Assembly (NCBI GenBank): GCA_964393115.1 | Contig: CAYMST010000030.1 | Coordinates: forward strand, 1 to 26,248 | Length of the DNA: 26,248 nucleotides | From: CAYMST01 sp964393115 | Lineage (GTDB): Bacteria; Bacteroidota; Bacteroidia; Cytophagales; Cyclobacteriaceae | Reading direction: 5' to 3' | Part shown: positions 7,457 through 16,000 of the stretch, in pieces | Numbering within the stretch: position 1 is the first letter of the stretch | Layout of the letters: each line of letters opens with the position of its first letter | Position numbers and translations under genes: made by a program | The notes under the pieces: model-generated | Told to the model about the DNA's origin: nothing | The model's input: only the letters and a program-made list of their open reading frames with translations | Database searches by the model: none

Positions 7457-7731
7457 TAATTAGGAAATCTATTTATCCAGAATGGTAGGTGTGGAATAGC
7501 TTCCGTCATTTAAGAATGCTATTCTACACCTATGTGTTTCTAATTTGTTTTATCAGCTTCCACAGAAATACTTTCTTTATCAAGGATCTGTAAAATGTTA
7601 GGATTTGCAAGAGTTTAAGTCTTGGTCTTTTTGATACTTAATCAATAGTTTACACACCATTTCAAGAGGTTTTCCGTTTAACCATGTGTCACCTGTAGTG
7701 ATGTATTTATCCATCAATAAAAAAACGTGTT
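7457..7731. other. Intergenic region after the protease
   Basis: Apart from the hairpin at 7486-7532 I see no structure or gene. It should contain the promoter of the gene at 7732. Confidence 0.4.
7486..7532 (+). terminator. Hairpin, probable original terminator of the tail-fibre/protease unit
   Basis: A 15-bp stem (7486-7500 with 7518-7532, one G-U pair) closes a 17-nt loop and is followed by the T-rich sequence TGTGTTTCTAATTTGTTTTA. It lies beyond the MITE-like element, about 190 bp after the protease stop. Confidence 0.55.
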
Positions 7732-8175
7732 ATGATGTCGAAGCTCAGTTTTCCCTATTGCATTGTGTTTTTATTTGCTCTTAGTAGCTCAGTTTCATCT
7801 TATGCCTCCTCCGATACAGAAAAGAAAAAGGAGCACGGGCAACTTACGGTCGAAGCTTGGTCTGGTGGTGAGTTAATTGATTTGAACGAGAAACTAACTT
7901 CTTGTCCGAGGTCATTAGAGCTTAAAGTTTCGTCCACAAACGTATCAGGTGCCTACAAAATAAGTAAAACCAAGATCGCTTTAATGAGAGCAGGTGTTGT
8001 GGTAAGAAGTTATAGCGGGGAAGAAGATATTTCGTTTTACTTGGTGGAGAATATGGTTAAGCCGAAAGACATTATCCTCATAGAGGTAGAAGAGGTACTC
8101 CACAAAAGTGAAGCAGGGGATATTTCAAAACTGGAAAACTACGAACCCAAAGTGTTGTTATTAGCTTTTGAGTGA
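7732..8175 (+). CDS. Small exported protein, weakly GldM-C-terminal-like
   Basis: The protein has 147 residues with a signal peptide (about 1-25, ending SSYAS). The mature part begins with a charged EKKKEHG stretch. It is followed by a beta-rich domain of about 115 residues with YKISKTKIALMRAG, a serine-rich turn, DISFYL and PKDIILIEVEEV. The order YKIS..KI.L.RAG then KD.I.IEVE resembles the C-terminal beta domain of the gliding/T9SS protein GldM, but the rest of GldM (transmembrane helix, long helical and Ig-like domains) is absent. The resemblance is from pattern only and may be fortuitous. The gene stands alone between two MITE-like copies and converges with the leftward regulator. Confidence 0.55.
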   Translation: MMSKLSFPYCIVFLFALSSSVSSYASSDTEKKKEHGQLTVEAWSGGELIDLNEKLTSCPRSLELKVSSTNVSGAYKISKTKIALMRAGVVVRSYSGEEDISFYLVENMVKPKDIILIEVEEVLHKSEAGDISKLENYEPKVLLLAFE

Positions 8176-8227
8176 TGGTGCTCCGAGCGAATCCAGTACT
8201 ATGATATGCTTTCATAGACTTTTCTAA

Positions 8228-8414
8228 CACCATTTAGACTATATAAGGGCGTGTTAGTTTACGTTAGTATTTTTTTCTAATTCAAGGCAAAAAACGCAGT
8301 CCTAGCAGCGCTAGGGTGCGGACGGCCTACGCGGCCCGGCCAGTCAAGGCTTTTTAACGAAGAAGAAGGGAAAAACAGTAGCAAAATATACACCGTTATA
8401 GAGTTTAAATGGTA
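8228..8414. mobile_element. MITE-like element, copy 2 (187 bp)
   Basis: Same element as 7298-7456, same orientation, with 19-bp inverted ends matching at 16 positions (8228-8246 and 8396-8414). It carries an extra 28 bp at 8317-8344 that is strongly GC-rich and holds the tandem GGCC-containing sequence GGCCTACGCGGCCCGGCC. Without that insert the two copies align end to end. It lies between the convergent genes ending at 8175 and 8426. Confidence 0.7.
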
Positions 8415-8425
8415 TAAACTAGAGA

Positions 8426-11221
8426 TTATGCGTTAGCTGTGATCCTATTTTGCCTTTGATATTCTTTTGGACTCATATCAAAGGCATCCTGAAAACATTT
8501 CGTAAAATATGAAGGGTATTTAAATCCGCTAGCATAACAGACTTCGGAGACCGATTTGTTAGGGTCCTTTAGCAGCTCAGTCGCATATTTGAGCCTCGTG
8601 TTCCGAATAAATTCACTGACTGTAAGCCCGGTTAGGTCTTTTATTTTCGTATATAGTTTTGTTCGGCTCATGCCCATGGCTTTCACGAACGAAGGATTGT
8701 CAAAGTTAATGTCTGACATATTATGGAGTACAATTTCCACTGCTCGTTGCAAGAATTTATCATCTATAGATAGGTCTTCATTTAAGTTTTTAATGGCATC
8801 AAACTTACCAAAGAAATGGTTGCGTAAAGCGACTCTACTCTTGATCAGATTTTTTATTCTTGCTATGAGTACTTCTTGGTGGAATGGCTTTCCAATGTAA
8901 TCATCTGCGCCATGAGTAAGCCCTTCTATTTGACTATCAATAGAGGTTTTAGCAGTAAGCAAGATTATGGGTATATGACTGGTAAGTTCGTGTTCTTTAA
9001 TACGTTGAAGTAGCTCTATACCGCTTAAAACAGGCATCATCACGTCACTAAGTATAAGGTCCGGTGTGAACGTAAGTGTTTTCTCCCAGCCTATTTCTCC
9101 ATTTTCGGCTATTTCAACCTGAAAGTCTTGGATTAGGCATCCTTCCAGAAAATGTCTCAGGTCAGCATGGTCTTCAACAATGAGAACTTTGATCGTATTG
9201 TTTTGAGGTATCGGTGATGAGGAAGACCTATAGTCTAACTCTGTATCATCAACGTCGGTTACCAGCACGCGTGGAGCGTTATACGTGATCACCTTTTCAT
9301 GTTCCAAATACTTGTCCTCAGAAACAGGCAGCGAGACGGTAAACGTGGTGCCAGTTGTGCCAGCGCTCTTCTGTGCATTGCTCTTTACGGTGATTTGGCC
9401 ATGGTGGAGTTCTACGAGCTCTTTTACCAGTGCTAGGCCAATACCACTGCTTTGTACGGTGCTATCCGCAGTATTACTTTGGAAAAAACGATCGAAGATT
9501 AAAGATAGTTTATCATCCTCAATTCCTACGCCCGTATCATGGACTACCAGTTTGGCGATGGCGTCATGATAAGAAATCGAAATTTCGATTTTGTCATCTT
9601 TGGCCGTGAATTTAAACGCATTTGAAAGGAGGTTATACATGACTTTCTCAATGATTTCATGATCAAACCACATGGGGACTTCGTTTCGGTTACCGGTAAC
9701 GGAAAAAGTGATGCTCTTATTTTCGGCTTGTAGTCGAAAGCGTTCTGCAACTTCAGTCACCGCAGATAATAGGTTCCCTTTGCAAACCTTCAAGGGATAT
9801 GAGTTGTTGTCAACTTTGCGTATGTCGAGTAGCTGATTTACCAAATCCAGTAGTCGATTGGCATTTTTAGAAATAATATGAAGTGTGCTTTTTTGTTGAT
9901 TTGGTACATCAGGAGCTTCCATAAGCTGACTTAGTGGCCCCAGTATTAAAGTAAGAGGTGTGCGAAATTCGTGGGATATGTTCGTAAAGAATCTTAATTT
10001 CAATTGATCTGCATGACGAAGTTGATCGGATATGTCTTTGATCTCCTTGGTTCTAGCCATTACCTTCTTTTCTAGCAATCGCTGACGTTTTTGATTTCTC
10101 ATGTAATACATAGTGCCGCTGGCTATTAGACCGCAAGCGACAAGTAGGCGAAACCACCAGGTTTCCCACCAGGGAGGAAGTATTGTTATTTGAATAGATT
10201 TCCCTGGTGTGCTCCACACTCCATCATCATTACTAGCTTTAACCCTAAAAGAATAGGTGCCAGGAGATAGGTTAGTGTATGTAGCACTATGTTGATGGCC
10301 AATGTTATTCCAGTCATTTTCAAACCCCTCCATTTTGTAGGCATAGCTGTTTTTATCTGCCGAGGAGTAATTTATTGCCGCAAAGTCGATGGTCATAACG
10401 CTTTCTGTATGCTTAAGTTTAATATTAGGTAGCATACTAATATGTGATTTCATAGTAGAGGATTGCTTGGAGCTGGTAAAGTCTATGGATTTGTTAAATA
10501 ACTTGAAGTCTGTAAACACTACTCGTGGAGGCCTAGTATTCAACTGGAAGTTTTTAGGATCGAAAATATTCAATCCGTTGGTGCCGCCAAAGATTAGGTC
10601 TCCATGATTGGTTCGAATCCCTACTCCAGGGCTGAACTGATTTCCTTGAAGTCCATCAGTGACATCATAATTTTTGATCGTATGTAAAGAGTCTCTTGCA
10701 TTAAAGGTAATGTGTGAAATCCCTCCATTCGTACTTACCCAGAACTCATCATCGGCATACTTCACGATAGCTTGAATAGCTTCATTGGCTAGGCCAGACT
10801 CCTTATCGATCAAAAGAAAGGTCTTGTTTTTATTTTTAGAATAATAAAGTCCATCTTGAGTGCCTAAGAACAAGTTGTCGTTGTTTAGATACATGCCAAG
10901 AATGTGCCTATTTGCGAAAGGTTTATGCTTCCCATTATGAATGATGTGATTGGTCATACGTTTTTGATGAGGCCCTTTTTTATATAAACCGAATTCAGTG
11001 GCCATCCAGATAACCCCACTATCATCCTTCGCCATTGCCCCCACTTCACAGGCCTTTCGCTTAATGGTCCAAAAATCAGGTCTATGGCTAGTCTTCGTTG
11101 ATTTGTTGAATTGAAATATGCCGTTTGTAGTTCCAAGGAGCAAATGGTGCAGGAGAGAACACAGAATATGGGCGTTCTTATCGCGACCCACATTTAGCTT
11201 TAGCTGAAACAGATGACTCAA
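8426..11221 (-). CDS. HTCS regulator, C-terminal part (propeller end to AraC output)
   Basis: This is the C-terminal 931 residues of a hybrid two-component system. Order: remaining beta-propeller blades (about 1-225), a Y_Y_Y domain (about 270-350), a transmembrane helix (about 355-373), and a histidine kinase with FFTNISHEFRTPLT and phospho-acceptor His417. The ATPase boxes follow (NLLSNAFKF, DTGVGI, SGIGLALVKELVE). A receiver has acidic Glu683/Asp684, phospho-Asp726 in SDVMMP and Lys778, and an AraC-type DNA-binding domain spans about 825-925. All catalytic residues are present. The called TTG start is not a real start: it lies seven bases inside the 10-N gap edge, and the sequence begins in the middle of the propeller. 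It belongs with 11225-12673 as one gene, in the same frame. Such proteins sense oligosaccharides in the periplasm and activate polysaccharide-utilisation genes. Confidence 0.85.
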   Translation of the reverse strand: MSHLFQLKLNVGRDKNAHILCSLLHHLLLGTTNGIFQFNKSTKTSHRPDFWTIKRKACEVGAMAKDDSGVIWMATEFGLYKKGPHQKRMTNHIIHNGKHKPFANRHILGMYLNNDNLFLGTQDGLYYSKNKNKTFLLIDKESGLANEAIQAIVKYADDEFWVSTNGGISHITFNARDSLHTIKNYDVTDGLQGNQFSPGVGIRTNHGDLIFGGTNGLNIFDPKNFQLNTRPPRVVFTDFKLFNKSIDFTSSKQSSTMKSHISMLPNIKLKHTESVMTIDFAAINYSSADKNSYAYKMEGFENDWNNIGHQHSATYTNLSPGTYSFRVKASNDDGVWSTPGKSIQITILPPWWETWWFRLLVACGLIASGTMYYMRNQKRQRLLEKKVMARTKEIKDISDQLRHADQLKLRFFTNISHEFRTPLTLILGPLSQLMEAPDVPNQQKSTLHIISKNANRLLDLVNQLLDIRKVDNNSYPLKVCKGNLLSAVTEVAERFRLQAENKSITFSVTGNRNEVPMWFDHEIIEKVMYNLLSNAFKFTAKDDKIEISISYHDAIAKLVVHDTGVGIEDDKLSLIFDRFFQSNTADSTVQSSGIGLALVKELVELHHGQITVKSNAQKSAGTTGTTFTVSLPVSEDKYLEHEKVITYNAPRVLVTDVDDTELDYRSSSSPIPQNNTIKVLIVEDHADLRHFLEGCLIQDFQVEIAENGEIGWEKTLTFTPDLILSDVMMPVLSGIELLQRIKEHELTSHIPIILLTAKTSIDSQIEGLTHGADDYIGKPFHQEVLIARIKNLIKSRVALRNHFFGKFDAIKNLNEDLSIDDKFLQRAVEIVLHNMSDINFDNPSFVKAMGMSRTKLYTKIKDLTGLTVSEFIRNTRLKYATELLKDPNKSVSEVCYASGFKYPSYFTKCFQDAFDMSPKEYQRQNRITANA

Positions 11222-11224
11222 TCT

Positions 11225-12673
11225 TTACNNNNNNNNNNGAGGTTCGATACGGTATCTTTCAATCTGTCGCGTATTCCATTCAAACCGATGTAATCCTTCT
11301 TCCTTTCCGCTGATACCGAACCATATATCACCGTTCCTGTCTTCGTGAAAAGCAGTAATCAGGCTATGTCTATTTTCTCCAGCGGCTACGATATCCCCCA
11401 TATAATGGTTGAACTCTTCCTCTAAATAATCATATAGATAAAGCCCTCCCCAATCGGTACCTATCCATAGTTGACCTCTTGAATCTTCCATGACTGCCCG
11501 GATAACACTACTTTTTAACCCCTTTGGTCCTCTTACCGTGTTGATAACCGTGATGTTTTTATTGCTTACCGAGTTGAACATACTTAGTCCGTTATGCCAG
11601 CTTCCAATCCAAATGTTTCCACGATCATCCTGATACATAGATTTTGATACGTTACTGACTAGACTGGTTTGGTCAAACTTCTGGTGTTTGAATACCTCGA
11701 TATGCTCGGTTTGTAAATTAAATTTAAACAGGCCGTTTATTGTCGCCAGCCAAAGGTTACCTGCCGAGTCTTCTGCTATTTCGCGTACTACCGTGTTTTT
11801 TAATTTTTTGCATAAAGTGTTATCCGGTATCAGCCGCTGATGGGTAAGGTCGAGTTTGAGGAGTCCACTCATTCCATTTCCGAACCAAATCGAGTTGTCT
11901 GAGTCTTGGAATATACAGTCAATATAGTTTTCGTAAAGTCCCGTGGTTTGTTCGTAATGCGCTTGAACCCTTAAGGAGGTGTCCAGTACAAAAAGTCCAT
12001 CCTCCATAGTACCAACAAGTACTTGATTATGGTTGGATTCAAAAAAGCAGGAAATACGTTTTCTAGTTGGCAAAAACTGTCCTGTAATTCGCCCTTTTTG
12101 ATTAATCCTGATGACTCCACGTTTTACGGTACCTAGCCATAAGCGACCGTTTGCATCTTGAAATATGGAAGTAATGTCCAGGTCCATCAGTTCAGAGTTG
12201 GTAGAGTCGACCAATGGGAGGTTATTAAAAACGTGTAGGTATGGGTCGAATTTCAGCAGACCTACGTGATGACACGAAGCCCAGATACTTCCTCCTTTAT
12301 CGACGAATATATCATTGATGACATCATTACCATAGGTGAGCCTAGTACTGAAGTTCGAAAAGTTGTAACCATCAAATTTTACGATGCCTTCATTTGTGGC
12401 GAGCCACATTTGCCCTAGCGTGTCTTGTGCTATGGCATTGATGGTGTTATTGGGAAGCCCATCTCCAATGTCAAAGCGTTGGAATTTAATTTTGGAGTAC
12501 TCTTGAGCCGTGCTGATCAGACTGATATGAATTAGGGTAACGATAAAACTTAATTTGTTCAGCCAGCCGGAGTTAATTTCCGAATAGAGCTTTGTTGCTA
12601 CTCTATCGTTTCTGATATCGTTGACAGTATAAGAACCCTGGTGCTTAGTATATAGCCTAGATCCTAAACGCAT
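11225..12673 (-). CDS. HTCS regulator, N-terminal part (signal and periplasmic propeller)
   Basis: This encodes the first part of the same HTCS as 8426-11221. A hydrophobic export segment lies at about residues 41-57 (LSFIVTLIH to STAQ), preceded by an unusually long hydrophilic N-terminus compared with the neighbouring paralogue. No better ATG lies inside, so I keep the ATG at 12673. GLPNNTINAIAQD then starts a series of propeller blades with the repeated pattern (I/L)W.(G/A)(T/S)..G, for example LWLGTV, IWFGNG, LWIGTD and IWFGIS. The reading ends in the 10-N gap at YRIEP. It aligns with YRIDA (residues 439-443) of the 1393-residue paralogue, so only a few residues are missing. The TAA ending this reading is one base past the gap and is probably an assembly-edge artefact. 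Confidence 0.8.
   Translation of the reverse strand: MRLGSRLYTKHQGSYTVNDIRNDRVATKLYSEINSGWLNKLSFIVTLIHISLISTAQEYSKIKFQRFDIGDGLPNNTINAIAQDTLGQMWLATNEGIVKFDGYNFSNFSTRLTYGNDVINDIFVDKGGSIWASCHHVGLLKFDPYLHVFNNLPLVDSTNSELMDLDITSIFQDANGRLWLGTVKRGVIRINQKGRITGQFLPTRKRISCFFESNHNQVLVGTMEDGLFVLDTSLRVQAHYEQTTGLYENYIDCIFQDSDNSIWFGNGMSGLLKLDLTHQRLIPDNTLCKKLKNTVVREIAEDSAGNLWLATINGLFKFNLQTEHIEVFKHQKFDQTSLVSNVSKSMYQDDRGNIWIGSWHNGLSMFNSVSNKNITVINTVRGPKGLKSSVIRAVMEDSRGQLWIGTDWGGLYLYDYLEEEFNHYMGDIVAAGENRHSLITAFHEDRNGDIWFGISGKEEGLHRFEWNTRQIERYRIEPXXXX
11229..11238. other. Assembly gap of 10 N inside the leftward HTCS gene
   Basis: Ten undetermined bases interrupt the coding sequence. Both sides are in the same frame counting ten bases, but the codon at 11227-11225 just after the gap (in reading direction) is TAA. 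Ten is a common placeholder length, so the true distance is unknown. Confidence 0.95.
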
Positions 12674-13031
12674 TCGGTTTTTACCATTTCTGAATTTGAT
12701 GAAAATACAATTGAGCTTGTACCGAGCTGGTACCTAATATCACAAATGGTATTAGGTGAAGGATACGTCCCCAGAGCCGACGGTGTTTTACAACAAACAA
12801 GCCTTAATTTTTTAAAGATAATGCAGAAGTTTTATACAAATCGAAGCAAAAACTTCCATAAAGGGGGCAATTTGGCTTGTTTTAAGTGTGTTAGAGACAC
12901 ATTTTGAGATAGTAGCATTTTCTGTAAAAGAAGATGTTATTTTATTCTAAATCGATCTGATTACCGCTAATATTGGATTACATTAAGTACTTTGAGGTGA
13001 AGATCATTTTACAACTATTGATGAAAAAACT
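12674..13031. promoter_or_regulatory. Divergent promoter region between the two HTCS genes
   Basis: This 358-bp gap separates two divergently transcribed regulators and must hold both promoters. Two overlapping inverted repeats are seen near the leftward gene: GTACC-gagct-GGTAC (12719-12733) and ACCTAATA-10 nt-TATTAGGT (12732-12757, perfect 8-bp arms). They lie 46-84 bp upstream of the leftward start and are candidate operators, for example for the AraC domain of either HTCS. I could not find a convincing Bacteroidota -7 element on either strand. Confidence 0.5.
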
Positions 13032-16000
13032 ATGATATTAAGAACAAAGACTTGGAGCTTTGCTATTTTTCTTTGCCTTTTTTCTGGTTACCTAACATAC
13101 GGACAGCAGATCATTCGTAGGAACATGAATATCATGCATGGCCTGTCGAATAATACAATAAATGCCATAGTACAGGATAAATATGGTTTTATTTGGATTG
13201 GAACAAAAGAGGGGCTTAACCGCTTTGATGGGAAGGAATTCAAAGTTTACAAGAATATTTATAAAGAAGAGCATACATCAGGGGTTAATCAAATTATCGC
13301 TCTGGCATTTGATCTAGATGATAATCTTTGGGTGAGTTGCAAAGAAAATGGTGTCTACAAGTATGAAATCGAGCAAAATCGCTTTACCAAAATAGACCTT
13401 GATAAGTATAAGTTTCCTACCACGTATATAAGGACTATTACTTGTGATAGTCAAGGGAACATTTGGCTTGGGTCGAACAACTCTATGTTTGCCAAGTTTG
13501 AAAAGACAAGTCAATCATGGTCAACCGCTTCTCTGGCTGAAAATGATACCGCCGAGCACATTATTCCAATTCTCAAAATGAGAGAAGATGTAGATGGTGA
13601 TATATGGTTAGCTACTTCTAATGGCACTTATGTCGTAGATAGTAAATCACTGAATTACCAACGTATCGAGGTGCCACTACAGGATAATTGGCTCAATGAT
13701 ATCTTGGTAAGTTCCGATGGTAATACCTATTTCTTCTCCACAAAGTCTTTCGTGAGATGTAATAAGTCAGGGCATTTCGAAAGCAAGGAGATACTTTTTC
13801 TGACTCCCAAGAAGCACTTTATACCAGAGTCGATTTTAGAAGTTGGAGGAAATACGATACTTATTTCGTCCAATTTAGGGTTGTTTGAAATCAAAAAGGA
13901 CGAATTGAATTTTGAAGATGATTCACCATTGGAAATGGAGGTGAAGGACAATCTAAACTTCCCTATTAAGATGCTGTATTTAGATTCTTTTGAGAATATT
14001 TGGGTAGGGGGATGGCATAATGGCATTACGTTTTTTAACTCTACCTATCTGTTTAATAGCTTTCATTTTTACAAGCCAGAAGTGGTGGGTGAAGATCCTC
14101 AAAATAGTGTGATCAGAACCATGTCATCGCTCGGAGATGATATTTGGATGGGGACTGACTGGAATGGGATCTATAGCCTGAACCTAAAAACGGGTGCGAC
14201 AAAGCATTTTCTTAATAACAAGGATGACCCTAACAGCATTGCTGCCAACATCATCAAATGCATGTATAAGCCTTCTGAGGAAGAACTCTGGATTGGCTCC
14301 TATGGATTGGTTAAGTATAATGCACGCAATCAAAAATTTAAATATTATCGAATAGATGCTAATTCGAGCCGAGATATTGGAGTAGTTGATATAGTTCCAT
14401 TTGAAAAAAACAAACTCCTATTAGCCACGGGAGGATACTTAGCGATCTTCGATATGAAGTTGGAAAAGGTGGTTAACAAAATCTACCTGCCCCAATTTAC
14501 GGGAAGGTTTATTGTCTGTATGGAAAAGCAAAACGATAATTCCTATTGGATAGGTACAGATTATGGTATCTACTTATATGAAAAGAATAAAAATCAATTT
14601 AGAACATATCGCAACAATAAAGACGACCAAACAAGTCTGAGCCATAATTTCGTCCAGTGTTTCCGGACGGATTCTAAGGGTCGGTTATGGATTGGAACAG
14701 CAAGCGGTTTAAATGTTTATAATCCCATTTCGGATAATTTTTTGACTCTTGATAAGTCCATGGGACTTCCTAGCAATAGCGTCTTGAGTATGGAGGAGGA
14801 CGAGGATGGTAATTTGTGGTGCAGTACGAATAAAGGAATATTCCGCATCAACCTAGCCAAGATTAGCTTTTCGAAAGAAGCTATCAAAGAGATACCAATG
14901 TATATTGATAACTTCAATACTAACCATGGTCTTCAGAATAGTCAGTTTTATCCTAGAAGTGTAAATAAACTGGAGGACGGAACGCTTTTGTTTGGTGCTA
15001 TGAATGGTATAAACTACTTCCAGCCTTCGCAGGTCAATAAGAAGGAACAAGGTTTACATTTAGCTTTTTCGGATTTTAAGGTGTTAAATGAATCACTGGA
15101 AGTTCAGCCGGAAGGTGAAGAGAGTATCCTTAAGCAGGATATTAATTCGACCAAAAAAATCGTGCTAGACCATGATCAGTCTTTTGTTTCAGTAGATTAT
15201 TTAGCGTTCAACTACCAGTTTCCCGAAAGCGTCTTATACGCATACCGCCTATTAGGGCTAGAGGATGATTGGCAATATGTGGGGAATAAGACACACGCAG
15301 ACTTCAATTATTTGCCCCCGGGGAAATACACTTTTCAAGTAAAAGCGACCTTGGAAAACAAAAACTGGGAGACAGACCCCATTGAGATAAGTATCGAAAT
15401 CATGCCGCCTTGGTATGCGACCATCGCATTTCGTTTGATTTACATAGTTGCGATATTCGTGGCGATTTATCTATTCATTATGATTCGAACTTCGACCCTG
15501 AGGAAGCATCAAAAGCACTTGGAGGCGGTAGTGAAATCAAGAACTGAAGAGCTCGAAGGTAAGAACGAGAAGCTGAAAGAGCAAGCTGAACATCTCGAAA
15601 ACAAGAATAAGGAGATTATTGCGATTACAGAGAAGCTACATCAAGCAGATCAGATGAAGTTGCGATTCTTTACCGATATATCTCATGAACTTAAGACTCC
15701 TCTGACGTTGATATTAGGGCCTTTACAGAGTTTACTTTCCTCAAAAGATTTAGATCTCAACGCAGTAAAGAAATTGAATGCGATTAAGAAAAATGCTTCT
15801 CGACTGCTCTCTCTGCTAAACCAGATAATGGAATTCAGAAAAATTGAATCCAATATGGTAGAGTTACAGTTAGAGAAAGGGGATGTAGTGGCGTGTGCGA
15901 AAGCTGTCTATGACTCTTTTTATGAAGAATCACTTAAGAAAAACATCAGCTTTGAGTTTGAAAGTGATCAAAAGGTTATTGGTACATTCGATCAGGATAA

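Noticed and set aside
7298..8414. CRISPR-like reading of the two repeated segments
   Set aside because: There are only two copies, of 159 and 187 bp, with inverted ends and a gene between; no short repeats with regular spacers.
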